A stretch of DNA of 64,000 bases, taken from JBCCTX01 sp965263105. Its GTDB lineage: Bacteria > Bacteroidota > Bacteroidia > J057. This document shows positions 16,125-23,830 of the stretch, in pieces. The position numbers and the translations under genes were made by a program. How positions within the stretch are numbered: the first letter of the stretch is position 1; every line of letters starts with the position of its first letter. The stretch spans positions 124,001 through 188,000 of the forward strand of contig CBDHGL010000006.1 in the NCBI GenBank assembly GCA_965263105.1. The letters are read 5' to 3'. Under the pieces are notes generated by a model. That model worked only from the letters and a program-made list of their open reading frames with translations, had not been told where the DNA came from and did no database searches.

Positions 16125-17102
16125 CTAGTTAGTTTTTGCCAGGCCTGACAATTCCAGCATGGCGCCATTGGTACTATCCTGTCGAGTCAGCAGGCTTTGA
16201 AAGGCCTCGCTATCCATGGGATCTAATTGAAAACCTGCTTTTTTCATGGGATCCAAATAAGTCGGTTCGGTAAAAGCCACCTGTATAGCTGAATCCAATT
16301 TCTGTTTAATTTCTTCCGGCAGGTTAGAAGGAGCCCCTACGCCTACCCAGCCTCCCAAGCTCCAGTCTACGCCCTGTTCTTTGAGGGTCGGTACATCTGG
16401 AAATTGCTCCAATCTATTATTGGACATCACAGCCAGGACTTTAACCTGTCCTGCTTGCCGCATCGCGTCTACCTCGGCTATAGCCGAGGTAACTACATCT
16501 ACTCCTCCGGCCAATAACTCCTGTAAGGCCGGGGCAGCTCCCTGACTAGGAACCCAAGGCATGGTGGACTCCGGGAGATTTAATGCCTGCAAAAAGCCTA
16601 TGCGTGCCAAATCCCAGATCCCTCCTCTTGAAGTACCTGATGCCTGATACTTTCCTGGGTTAGCTTGCATATCGGCTATAAACTCTTCCAGACTATTCCA
16701 AGGTGCATCTGCCTTCACGGTTATCGTCGCTGGATTAGTCATCAGGTTACCCAAGGCCGTATATGACCCTGCAGCCAAATCCGTCTGCCCCATCCAGTGC
16801 ATCATGGTAATCTCAACGGTAATGGCTCCGATTGTATACCCATCGGGGGCTGCCTGAGCTAAGGCCAAGTGGCCAACCACTCCCCCCCCTCCTGTACGGT
16901 TTACCACATTCACTGGCTGTCCTAACACTTCTTGTAAACCAGCAGCTAAGGCCCTGGCCGATAAATCTGTCCCACCTCCTGGACTCCATGGAACTATGTA
17001 GGTAATGGGACGAGTAGGATAGCTAGCAGTTGAGCCAGCGGGAGAACAAGATAGAAGTCCTCCTAGTAAAATAAAAAAAACGAGTCTTTGTATGGGGTTC
17101 AT
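16125..17102 (-). CDS. tctC: Tripartite tricarboxylate transporter binding protein TctC (Bug family)
   Basis: The 325-residue protein has a lipoprotein leader (LGGLLSCSPAGS) and the Bug-family core: YPTRPITYIVPWSPGGGTDLSAR, VVNRTGGGGVVGHLALAQAAPDGYTIG, then YQASGTSRGGIWDLARIGFL and LQELLAGGVDVV. Bug proteins bind carboxylates between two lobes through two water molecules, so the ligand is probably a carboxylic acid, although amides are also known. It is the first gene of the operon; its promoter should lie in 17103-17323, shared with the divergent RHH/HNH pair. Confidence 0.9.
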   Translation of the reverse strand: MNPIQRLVFFILLGGLLSCSPAGSTASYPTRPITYIVPWSPGGGTDLSARALAAGLQEVLGQPVNVVNRTGGGGVVGHLALAQAAPDGYTIGAITVEITMMHWMGQTDLAAGSYTALGNLMTNPATITVKADAPWNSLEEFIADMQANPGKYQASGTSRGGIWDLARIGFLQALNLPESTMPWVPSQGAAPALQELLAGGVDVVTSAIAEVDAMRQAGQVKVLAVMSNNRLEQFPDVPTLKEQGVDWSLGGWVGVGAPSNLPEEIKQKLDSAIQVAFTEPTYLDPMKKAGFQLDPMDSEAFQSLLTRQDSTNGAMLELSGLAKTN

Positions 17103-17323
17103 TTATCGTAGTGTTGTGTACCTAATTAAAACAGAATCTGCCAGAATGTAAACTCATCAGCGAAATCAATTGGAAAAACCTTTTCCCACATTTGACGTAC
17201 CTATCCCTAAATTTTCGTCGAATTCCCCTCCACATCAATTAAATTAAGCTAGAATTTTCTTACATTTATATTTAGTATAGTGTTTAGCTGAAACCAGAAT
17301 TCGAATTATTAGTATAACAATCA

Positions 17324-17719
17324 ATGGATATAACTATACCTCTATCTAATGATTTGGAACACAAGGTGCGTGAAAAAGCCCATAATGAGGGGCTATCCAT
17401 GGTTAGTTATATTGTTAGTACCCTAGAATCTCAGGTGGATATGATGAACTCTATACGCGAACAAGTTCAGGAAGCCGAACTTATGAAGAAAATCATCCTT
17501 TCAAAACTGTCTCCTGAGTTTTGGGAAAAATATCGAGACCTGACTCAAAAAGCTGACTCAGGCACCCTGAAAAAGCGAGAGCGTAAGCTTTTGTTGGAAC
17601 TGATCGACCAGAAAGAAGTGGCAAACGCGGCCCAAAAGAAACATTTGGCGGCATTAGCGAAACTGCGCAATACCTCTCTTCGTTCCGTAATGGAGGAGTT
17701 GGGTATTCAGCCAGTTTGA
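17324..17719 (+). CDS. Ribbon-helix-helix-like protein paired with HNH nuclease
   Basis: I do not recognise a named family. The 131 residues start with a strand-helix pattern typical of ribbon-helix-helix DNA binding (MDITIPLSNDLEHKVREKAHNEGLS). A long helical, strongly charged region follows, with LSPEFWEKYRDLTQKADSGTLKKRERKLLLELID, ending in NTSLRSVMEELGIQPV. The HNH nuclease gene starts one base after its stop. The layout resembles an antitoxin-toxin or regulator-nuclease pair, but that is inference from gene order and the RHH-like start. Confidence 0.65.
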   Translation: MDITIPLSNDLEHKVREKAHNEGLSMVSYIVSTLESQVDMMNSIREQVQEAELMKKIILSKLSPEFWEKYRDLTQKADSGTLKKRERKLLLELIDQKEVANAAQKKHLAALAKLRNTSLRSVMEELGIQPV

Positions 17720-17720
17720 C

Positions 17721-18155
17721 ATGTCCAGATACATATCCCAGGACGTACGAGAGGAGGTCAAGCAGCGGGCGGGAGCTTGTTGTGAATACTGTTATTCTCA
17801 AGAATTTTTCTCTGCCGACTCCTTCACCTTAGACCACATTATTCCCTATTCTAAAGGAGGCTCCAATGAAGCCGATAACCTGGCTTACGCCTGTCAAGGT
17901 TGCAACCGCAGGAAATACATTCACAGAAAAGCCCGAGACCCCAAATCCTGGAAGAAGGTCCCCCTTTATCATCCTCGCAATCATGAATGGGAAGAGCACT
18001 TCCGTTGGACCGAGGACTACCTCGAAATCGTTGGCATCTCTGCAACGGGTAGGGCCACTGTAGCCAAACTGGCCCTCAATCGGGAAGGGGTAAAAAACCT
18101 ACGAGAAGTCTTGGTGGAAACAGGGGACCATCCTCCCGAGCCCTTCAATTTTTGA
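17721..18155 (+). CDS. HNH endonuclease
   Basis: A 144-residue protein with a zinc-stapled HNH fold near the N-terminus: CEYC (Cys21, Cys24), the LDHIIPYSKGG motif with catalytic His39, NEADNLAYAC with Asn53, and CQGCN (Cys58, Cys61). The C-terminal half (WEEHFRWTEDYLEIVGISATGRATVAKLALNREG) is of the type seen in small stand-alone HNH proteins. It starts one base after an RHH-like gene and is followed by 612 bp of repeated structured sequence. The nuclease call is firm. Whether it is a toxin, a defence effector or a mobile-element enzyme is open. Confidence 0.85.
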   Translation: MSRYISQDVREEVKQRAGACCEYCYSQEFFSADSFTLDHIIPYSKGGSNEADNLAYACQGCNRRKYIHRKARDPKSWKKVPLYHPRNHEWEEHFRWTEDYLEIVGISATGRATVAKLALNREGVKNLREVLVETGDHPPEPFNF

Positions 18156-18241
18156 TGAATGAGTGTAAGAAGTAAAAACTCTCCAACTACTACTTTGTCA
18201 GCAAAGTATGTGGACTGATAAAAAATATGAAAATCTTATTA

Positions 18242-18341
18242 GAGCGCGCTGGGGTGCACGAATGTGGGGATACCCCTAGAGAATCCCCTAAGAGGGGAAC
18301 GAAAGGTTTATTCGTGCAAGTTTTTTTGGTTCTTTTTTAAC
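18242..18341 (+). ncRNA. Structured hairpin/T-run cassette, copy 1
   Basis: A perfect 9-bp stem TGCACGAAT/ATTCGTGCA (18255-18263 and 18310-18318) encloses about 46 bases that can form smaller GGGG/CCCC stems, and is followed after two bases (AG) by a T-run (18321-18327) and a second T-run. The same arms and T-runs recur at 18597-18671. It could be the terminator region of the HNH operon or a small structured RNA. The assignment as RNA is inference. Confidence 0.4.
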
Positions 18342-18346
18342 GACTG

Positions 18347-18441
18347 AACCCCGAAGGGCTCATGAAGACATATAAAAGATAGCAGAAACCTGAACTAACC
18401 CCGAAGGGCTCATGAAGACCACTGAAAATAAGCAGAGACCT
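18347..18441 (+). repeat. Two direct repeats of a 50-bp unit
   Basis: A 23-bp identical block beginning AACCCCGAAGGGCTCATG occurs at 18347-18369 and 18397-18419, exactly 50 bp apart. The following bases are also related (AAGATAGCAGAAACCTGAA and AATAAGCAGAGACCTGAA). Only two copies are present, between the two hairpin cassettes. Confidence 0.7.
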
Positions 18442-18582
18442 GAATAAAAAAGAACATGAAAAAAGAATGAACTTTATTCGTCTGAATATCAAAGTAAAGA
18501 AGTTTAAAAACTTTCCTGACAGAGTACTAGTACAGTGTCAACGAAGTTGATAGTCATTTTTCAATTGCATGAGAATCATGCT

Positions 18583-18672
18583 TGAGTGTGCTGGAGTGCA
18601 CGAATGCGGGGAGGATGGCATTGCAGGGAGGGCCTTGGTTTATTCGTGCGAGATTTTTTTGATTCTTTTTTT
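18583..18672 (+). ncRNA. Structured hairpin/T-run cassette, copy 2
   Basis: An 8-bp stem GCACGAAT/ATTCGTGC (18598-18605 and 18642-18649) with the same left flank (GTGCTGGAGT against CGCTGGGGT in copy 1) and the same right flank: GGTTTATTCGTGC, then GAGA, TTTTTTT, GATTC and a long T-run. The interior of the hairpin differs from copy 1 while the arms are kept. Both copies are followed downstream by the block TGACAGAGTACTAG (18517-18530 and 18724-18737), so the whole interval looks like two diverged tandem units. Confidence 0.4.
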
Positions 18673-18767
18673 TCGGCAAAAAAAGAAGATATAAAGAAGA
18701 AAGAAATCATATAAATATTTAATTGACAGAGTACTAGGGACTATGGACTATCGACTTAATTACCTTT

Positions 18768-19466
18768 CTACTCCTTCAGCCTCCACAACCTCCACCAGGG
18801 TGTATTAGGGGAATCGTGGTGCTCATAGTGATAGCCAAAAAAGTAGCAACTAAAAAAGGCCCATAGGTGGTTATTGGGCTGGCTATGAGAGAAATGGGGA
18901 TTGTCAGGGGCGTGTTCTCCCATGTGCGGAACAAAAGTACCGAAGTAAAAGAGTTGGAAGGTGCTTAAGATCGAAGGGATTACCCAATACAGAATGAGTT
19001 GGGCTTGGGGTATCCAAATCTGCGCCACATTGAAGGTGATGGCAGCCAGCAGAATTTGCTTCCAGGAAATGTATTCCCTAAGGAAATCTCGGTACCAATA
19101 AAAAAAGTGGGGATTCCCCTTGTGGAAGTCTGGATCATGATCCGTTGCGACATGCCGGTGGTGAGCATAATGTTTGGGGCGCATCTTTTTATATTGATTA
19201 AAAAGAAATAAGAAGGTACAGAGCCTCCCAATTCCATGGTTTACCTTGGCATTTTGTGGATAAACAGCTCCATGCATCGCATCATGGGCGGTGATGAATA
19301 GGCCTGTAAAAAGATGGGCTTGGATAAGTATACGTAGATAGGTCCACGGAGATTGCCAGGATATTGGACCGATAAAATTATACACCAAAAAGCATGTCCA
19401 ACATAGAATCACGATCAAGGCCACAAAAACCCCTTGGTAGGTAACTTTCTTTAGAACAACATCCAT
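18768..19466 (-). CDS. crtW: Beta-carotene ketolase CrtW-like, fatty-acid-desaturase superfamily
   Basis: The 232-residue membrane protein has the di-iron His-box pattern of the desaturase superfamily arranged as in CrtW: HDAMHG, RPKHYAHHRHVATDHDPDFH, FGTFVPHMGEH and the terminal YHYEHHDSPNTPWWRLW. CrtW adds keto groups at C4/C4' of beta-carotene to give echinenone or canthaxanthin. No other carotenoid genes lie in the window, so it depends on a pathway encoded elsewhere. It is a single gene facing the HNH region and flanked upstream by tRNA-Leu. Confidence 0.82.
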   Translation of the reverse strand: MDVVLKKVTYQGVFVALIVILCWTCFLVYNFIGPISWQSPWTYLRILIQAHLFTGLFITAHDAMHGAVYPQNAKVNHGIGRLCTFLFLFNQYKKMRPKHYAHHRHVATDHDPDFHKGNPHFFYWYRDFLREYISWKQILLAAITFNVAQIWIPQAQLILYWVIPSILSTFQLFYFGTFVPHMGEHAPDNPHFSHSQPNNHLWAFFSCYFFGYHYEHHDSPNTPWWRLWRLKE

Positions 19467-19541
19467 ATGCCAAAGAAACCATCTTTTTCACAGAAAAGTT
19501 TCCCTAATCTTCCAAGATGCCGTATATTTGACGTCCCAATT

Positions 19542-19625
19542 GCGGATGTGGCGGAATTGGTAGACGCGCTAGATTCAGGTTCTAGTGGGGGCAACCCCGT
19601 GGAGGTTCGAGTCCTCTCATCCGTA
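19542..19625 (+). tRNA. tRNA-Leu (CAG anticodon)
   Basis: An 84-base cloverleaf with acceptor GCGGATG/CATCCGT and discriminator A. The anticodon stem CTAGA/TCTAG holds the loop TTCAGGT, giving anticodon CAG. A long class-II variable arm (GGGGGCAACCCC) and the T-arm GGTTCGAGTCC follow. The long variable arm and A discriminator confirm leucine. CCA is not encoded. A strong terminator follows at 19632. Confidence 0.95.
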
Positions 19626-19631
19626 CGCTAA

Positions 19632-19672
19632 AAAACCGAGGCTTTTTCAAAAACTGAAAAAGCCTCGGTTTT
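19632..19672 (+). terminator. Rho-independent terminator after tRNA-Leu
   Basis: A perfect 17-bp stem (AAAACCGAGGCTTTTTC and its complement, 19632-19648 and 19656-19672) with a 7-base loop starts seven bases after the tRNA. The stem ends in a T-run on the plus strand and an A-run before it, so it could also act on transcripts from the other side. Confidence 0.85.
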
Positions 19673-19693
19673 GTTTGAGAAACTCTTGGAGAA

Positions 19694-19726
19694 ATGTGTA
19701 TAAATTATTAAATTTATGTGTATAAA
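19694..19726. promoter_or_regulatory. Possible VapB operator/promoter region
   Basis: ATGTGTATAAA occurs twice (19694-19704 and 19716-19726), 22 bp apart or about two helical turns. Between them lies an inverted repeat ATAAATT/AATTTAT (19700-19706 and 19711-19717). The region ends 8 bp before the vapB start codon, where autoregulatory VapBC complexes normally bind. Confidence 0.5.
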
Positions 19727-19734
19727 GCAGACAT

Positions 19735-19929
19735 ATGAGAACCAATATCGTTATAGACGAAACTTTAATGGAAAGGGCAATAGAATTAAGCGGCCTAAAA
19801 ACAAAAAAAGCCGTGGTTCATGAAGCTTTAACCTTATATGTTCAGCTGCTAAATCAAAGGAAATTAGCCCAACTCAAAGGAAAACTGAAATGGGAGGGAA
19901 ACCTTGAAGAAATGAGAACAAATTTATGA
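19735..19929 (+). CDS. vapB: Type II antitoxin, VapB family
   Basis: A 64-residue protein with a ribbon-helix-helix N-terminus (MRTNIVIDETLMERAIELSGLKTKKAVVHEALTLYVQ), typical of VapB antitoxins of the RHH type, and a C-terminal tail (KGKLKWEGNLEEMRTNL) that would wrap around the toxin. It overlaps the toxin gene by 4 bp, the standard arrangement. It represses its own promoter in known systems; candidate sites lie just upstream. Confidence 0.85.
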   Translation: MRTNIVIDETLMERAIELSGLKTKKAVVHEALTLYVQLLNQRKLAQLKGKLKWEGNLEEMRTNL

Positions 19930-20315
19930 CCATCGTAGACTCATCAGTTTGGATAGATTTTTTTAATGGTAAAGAGACTCCGCAAACGGAAAAATTGGAA
20001 AAACTCCTTTATACGGAGCCCATTAGCATTGGGGATATTATCCTGACTGAAGTTCTTCAAGGCTTTAACTCAGATCCGGCGTTTGAAACGGCCAAAAACT
20101 ATCTCACCCAGCTTCCCTGTCACACTTTGCTCAACCCGGTTTTCGCAATTTTGAGTGCTATTAACTATAGAAAACTGAGAAAAAAAGGGATTACCATTCG
20201 AAAGACCATTGATATGATAATTGCTACTTTTTGCATCGAAAATGGATATACCCTTCTTCACTCAGACCGGGACTTTGACCTTATCCAGGAGCACCTAGGA
20301 CTTAAGGTCTATTAA
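19926..20315 (+). CDS. vapC: PIN-domain ribonuclease toxin VapC
   Basis: The 129 residues carry the four acidic PIN-domain positions: Asp5 in MTIVDSSVWIDFF, a Glu in DIILTEVLQGF, Asp in RKTIDMIIATF and Asp in LLHSDRDFDLI. VapC toxins cleave tRNA or rRNA and are neutralised by VapB. The gene overlaps vapB by 4 bp at its start and converges on the TonB-C gene, overlapping it by 4 bp at its end. Confidence 0.88.
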   Translation: MTIVDSSVWIDFFNGKETPQTEKLEKLLYTEPISIGDIILTEVLQGFNSDPAFETAKNYLTQLPCHTLLNPVFAILSAINYRKLRKKGITIRKTIDMIIATFCIENGYTLLHSDRDFDLIQEHLGLKVY

Positions 20316-20755
20316 TTCCTAGCTATGGGGCTCTCCGTTTCCTGGATATTTTCAGGACAGATCACCTCATAGTTTCTTTTGGCTCTGGGTAAGACGGTCA
20401 ACCTAAAACGCACGGGAATAGCTGTCCAGGAACTTACATTTTGGCCCTTATTGACCGCAGGTTGAAATTGTAAACACGCTATATAGGGATCAACAGCTTG
20501 GCTAAGAAGAGGATGCGCACTTCTTACAATCTTGTGCTGAACGTAACTCCCCCGTTCATCAACCTGAATTTGAACTTGAACCAAGCCCTCTATCCCGCTT
20601 CGCTGCGCGGAAGCGGGATAGCTAATCTGTCCTAAAAACTGCGTGTAATTCAAGGGCTGGGGTGCTTGATCAAGGGGCGTGAAGTTTGCTTGGGAAAAAA
20701 CAGCGTTTAAAGAGAAAAGAATGAGCAAAAAAATGACTGTGGGAAAAGTTTTCAT
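20312..20755 (-). CDS. TonB C-terminal domain protein, secreted
   Basis: This 147-residue protein has a signal peptide (1-21, ending AVFSQA) rather than the membrane anchor and proline-rich linker of true TonB. A TonB_C domain follows: ISYPASAQRSGIEGLVQVQIQVDERGSYVQHKIVRSAHPLL, then CLQFQPAVNKGQ and IPVRFRL. Short periplasmic TonB_C proteins are common in Bacteroidota and their roles are unclear; direct energy coupling seems unlikely without an anchor. An unusual pair of TATCCGGG-containing repeats lies in its upstream region. Confidence 0.75.
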   Translation of the reverse strand: MKTFPTVIFLLILFSLNAVFSQANFTPLDQAPQPLNYTQFLGQISYPASAQRSGIEGLVQVQIQVDERGSYVQHKIVRSAHPLLSQAVDPYIACLQFQPAVNKGQNVSSWTAIPVRFRLTVLPRAKRNYEVICPENIQETESPIARN

Positions 20756-20934
20756 AGAGAAATTTGTTAAGTATTACTAACGATAAGAGGACGAAATTTC
20801 TCTGTTGTACTTCTGTTTTTCGTCTTATCCGGGTAGATGAGACCTCAAAACGAGGACGTGAGACCTATCCGGGAAATTGAGACGAACAAAAAGTCTCTTT
20901 TGTAGATCAAACAGAAAACTCTATGCGAGGGAAT

Positions 20935-22107
20935 TTACCCTAGGGAGTGCCTATGATTGGAGGAATATCCATTTTGGATATGGAGGCCTTGGAAGGCCGA
21001 AGGCGTTTTCCCTGTATGGTTCTTAAAGATCCGGTTGAGAGAGGCCTTGGAGTTAAATCCACTTTCTAGTCCCAAGGCCAGAATGGTATACTGGGCGTTG
21101 GCAGGATCCTTCAATAGCTCCTTCAGGTGCTCGACTCGATAGCCGTTTACAAAATCGTAGAATGTCTGTCCCGTCTTGAGATTCAAGGTCTGAGAAAGGA
21201 TATGGGGGGTAACTTTGAGTTCGTTGGCAAGATCCTGGACACACAGCTTGGGCTGAAGGTAAATTTCTTGGTCTTCAAATAAGGATAAAAGAGCTTCATA
21301 AATATTATTCATTTCTTCTTCCTTCAAGGAAGAATGCTCATATTTTGCTGTTTTACTTTCTTCAGGTTCCTCAGCCAAACTATCCTCTGCGAGTTGGGCA
21401 TATTTAAAGAATTCCCAAGAATATTGCCGTATCCCTTTATAGCAGCACAGACATACTCCGACCACCATACAAATACTCACAAACAAATGGGTATAGGCTA
21501 AACTTCCCGTTAAAATTCCCACCGCAAATAAACCGTATGCGACCATGGTAATACTGATAATCGCAAAATATATCCAGGTAAAATGCCACAACCATTTCAA
21601 TTGGAATGGATCAATATAGGATAAGCGATCTTTCAAAGACTCCTGATATTTGTTTATCCTAATGAGTACGGGAACTAAAATGGCAAGAGAATATACTTGA
21701 TAACCGATTTTCGTCAGAATATAGAAGGTATTGGGAAAATGGCATAATTCATCCAGGCGACTAAGGCTATATCCATTTACCCATTGGTCTCTAAAAACAA
21801 GGAGGGACGCCAAAATAGCCGGTACGAAATACAGAATATCCTTTGGCTTGAACTTCCTTTTCGGAGAAAAAAGAAATTGGATATAGAGGGCAAAAATGGA
21901 AATGAGAAGATAAGGAATGAGAATATAGACAAAGAAACTCCAGGCGAGAACAGCCTCTCGAAGTTGAATATCGGTCAGTAGCATGATGGCTATCAAAACT
22001 TCCAAGGCCAGTAGGAGGTAATCTGAAGTTCTTTTTGACTTTTTTTGGAGTATAAGAAGTCCAAAAACACTCAAAAGGGTAAGTCCAATTATATTTATAT
22101 AAAGCAC
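20935..22107 (-). CDS. Membrane-anchored AraC family regulator
   Basis: The 390-residue protein has seven hydrophobic segments in residues 1-235, a charged linker (EEPEESKTAKYEHSSLKEEEMNN), and a C-terminal AraC-type double helix-turn-helix (CVQDLANELKVTPHILSQTLNLKTGQTFYDFVNGYRVEHLKELL, then ILALGLESGFNSKASLNRIFKNHTGKTPSAF). Such membrane-integrated AraC proteins are frequent in Bacteroidota and act as one-component sensors. Its target is unknown. The divergent or upstream neighbours give no clear clue. Confidence 0.82.
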   Translation of the reverse strand: MLYINIIGLTLLSVFGLLILQKKSKRTSDYLLLALEVLIAIMLLTDIQLREAVLAWSFFVYILIPYLLISIFALYIQFLFSPKRKFKPKDILYFVPAILASLLVFRDQWVNGYSLSRLDELCHFPNTFYILTKIGYQVYSLAILVPVLIRINKYQESLKDRLSYIDPFQLKWLWHFTWIYFAIISITMVAYGLFAVGILTGSLAYTHLFVSICMVVGVCLCCYKGIRQYSWEFFKYAQLAEDSLAEEPEESKTAKYEHSSLKEEEMNNIYEALLSLFEDQEIYLQPKLCVQDLANELKVTPHILSQTLNLKTGQTFYDFVNGYRVEHLKELLKDPANAQYTILALGLESGFNSKASLNRIFKNHTGKTPSAFQGLHIQNGYSSNHRHSLG

Positions 22108-22168
22108 TATGATAGGGGTAAGGAGTTCATTTTATTTAACGTAGAAATCGAATTCAGGTTGAGTTACT

Positions 22169-23008
22169 TCACTTTTTCGGAAGAAGTAAAGTAGCTCCAA
22201 TAATCATGAGTCCTCCGACTACCATATTGGGTGTCAGAGGCTCTTTCATCAAGAAGACACTGAAACACAAGGCACTTACGATTTCTATATAAGCTAAGAG
22301 GGATACTTTTGAAGCAGGTAAATGCTTGAGTCCAAAAAAGAAAAAGAAAAATCCTACCATTCCCAATAAGATGGCATGGGTAGAGCCAATAAAAAGGTCT
22401 TGAGTCGAAGGCCAGGGGTCAAAGGCTAAAAACCAAGTAAAGAAGATGAGAGCAGCAATGAGGTTTTGGTAAAAGATCATCTCAGCTGGACTATAAGAGC
22501 TTACTCCTTTTTTAAAAATCACTACGGTTATGGCATAAAAAGTAGCAGAGCCCAGGGCTGCGGCCATACCAACAAAGTCTTCATTCTCAAAATTTAGCTC
22601 CTTATTGGAGAACACGATAAGTATCCCCAAAAATGCTAAGGCAAGAAGAGCTACTGTTTTCCGCGAAACGTATTCTTTAAGAAAAATAGCACTAAAGATG
22701 GTTACAGAGATCGGCCAGGTATATAAGATCAAAACGACATTGGCAATACTAGCATAGATAAAAGCCACAAAAAATAAATACATTCTGAGGACATTTATAG
22801 CAGATGCTATCAGCATGAGTCGATAGTTTTCGCGAAAAAGAGGCTTGCCTTGAAATAGCAGGTAGGAGCCTAATATCCCCACTGGGAGGAATGTGCGGAT
22901 GGCACTCATGGACGTTGCAGGCATTTCCATGAATTTGACAAAAACCCCGCTTCCTCCCGCAAGTGTGGCTGCAATCAAAACTGCCAGCATGGCCTTGGTC
23001 TCCTTCAT
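22169..23008 (-). CDS. EamA/DMT family transporter
   Basis: A 279-residue inner-membrane protein with ten hydrophobic segments arranged as two EamA repeats (AGGSGVFVKFMEMPATSMSAIRTFLPVG in the first; GMAAALGSATFYAITVVIFKKGVSSYSPAEMIFYQN in the second; MKEPLTPNMVVGGLMIIGATLLL at the end). Family members export metabolites such as amino acids. The ATG at 23008 follows a hairpin that terminates the gene upstream. The substrate is unknown. Confidence 0.83.
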   Translation of the reverse strand: MKETKAMLAVLIAATLAGGSGVFVKFMEMPATSMSAIRTFLPVGILGSYLLFQGKPLFRENYRLMLIASAINVLRMYLFFVAFIYASIANVVLILYTWPISVTIFSAIFLKEYVSRKTVALLALAFLGILIVFSNKELNFENEDFVGMAAALGSATFYAITVVIFKKGVSSYSPAEMIFYQNLIAALIFFTWFLAFDPWPSTQDLFIGSTHAILLGMVGFFFFFFGLKHLPASKVSLLAYIEIVSALCFSVFLMKEPLTPNMVVGGLMIIGATLLLPKK

Positions 23009-23036
23009 TGGAAAGCGAAGGTAGCATTTTGTGCAT

Positions 23037-23067
23037 AAAAAAACAGGTACGCTACAAACGTACCTGT
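23037..23067 (-). terminator. Rho-independent terminator of the DUF2911 gene
   Basis: Read on the minus strand, a perfect 9-bp stem ACAGGTACG/CGTACCTGT (23059-23067 and 23043-23051) with a 7-base loop is followed by seven Ts (23037-23043). It lies 46 bp after the DUF2911 stop codon and before the EamA start. Confidence 0.8.
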
Positions 23068-23112
23068 CGATTATTCTAAGGCCATACGACCAATGACTGA
23101 AACAAGGCTTTC

Positions 23113-23643
23113 TTAGAATTTTACGGGAACTTCCACCATTGTGTTGTCCCAGGCAGCAACCAAATGTGCCCCACCATCTACTTCTTTGAACATAAGGGTA
23201 AAAGCTTCTACGGCACTCTCTGTAGACCCAACAGGAACACTAAAGGAGGCGACATTCTTGCTAGCGTCCATGCGATAGGCTCCCCACTGATCCGCCTGGC
23301 TATTGAGCGTAAACTCCCACTCTTTTTCACCGGGAGTAGCAAAAAGTGCGTATTCTCCAGCTGCCACTTTTTCTCCACCAACCGTAGCGTCTTTGTACAA
23401 TTTTAGGATCGTGGCCTCATTGGCTCCCAAGCGCCATACTTTTCCATAAGGGATAAGTTTTCCAAATATTTCACGGCCATTCTTTTGGGGGCGGCTGTAG
23501 ATGACACGGGCCATCACGCCGTCATCCGTTCTGAAATAAGCCAGATCTGCAGGACTTTTGTCCATTCCTGGCATTTTTTGTGCGAGTCCCTCAGTAGCAA
23601 ATAGTACCAAAAAACTAAGGATAAGAGTGAATACACTTCTCAT
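23113..23643 (-). CDS. Secreted DUF2911 family protein
   Basis: The 176-residue protein has a Sec leader (1-21, ending EGLAQ) and the complete DUF2911 pattern: SPADLAYFRTDDGVMARVIYSRPQKNGREIFGKLIPYGKVWRLGANEATILKLYKD, then GGEKVAAGEYALFATPG and WEFTLNSQADQWGAYRMD. The domain is widespread in Bacteroidota, is predicted to be a beta-rich periplasmic protein and has no established activity. It is transcribed alone, with its own terminator. Confidence 0.85.
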   Translation of the reverse strand: MRSVFTLILSFLVLFATEGLAQKMPGMDKSPADLAYFRTDDGVMARVIYSRPQKNGREIFGKLIPYGKVWRLGANEATILKLYKDATVGGEKVAAGEYALFATPGEKEWEFTLNSQADQWGAYRMDASKNVASFSVPVGSTESAVEAFTLMFKEVDGGAHLVAAWDNTMVEVPVKF

Positions 23644-23830
23644 AATAGGATAATTTTTTTTGAAGTAATAATAGTTTCAATTACGTTTCTAAGAACGGTA
23701 GGCACAGAAAGATGTTTTAGATTTCTTGAAAATCTTTTTTGAGGAAGGATCTCTGTCGGATAGGAGACAAGAAAGACAGTGGTATTCCAGGAGAATAGAT
23801 AAAGAGCTACCATACTTACCGATCTATATT

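Noticed and set aside
18347..18419. Two 23-bp repeats separated by 27 bp, resembling a minimal CRISPR.
   Set aside because: Only two repeats are present, the spacer is related to sequence after the second repeat, and no cas genes are nearby.
19542..19625. Possible attachment site at the 3' end of tRNA-Leu.
   Set aside because: I found no second copy of the tRNA 3' end in the window, and no integrase gene.
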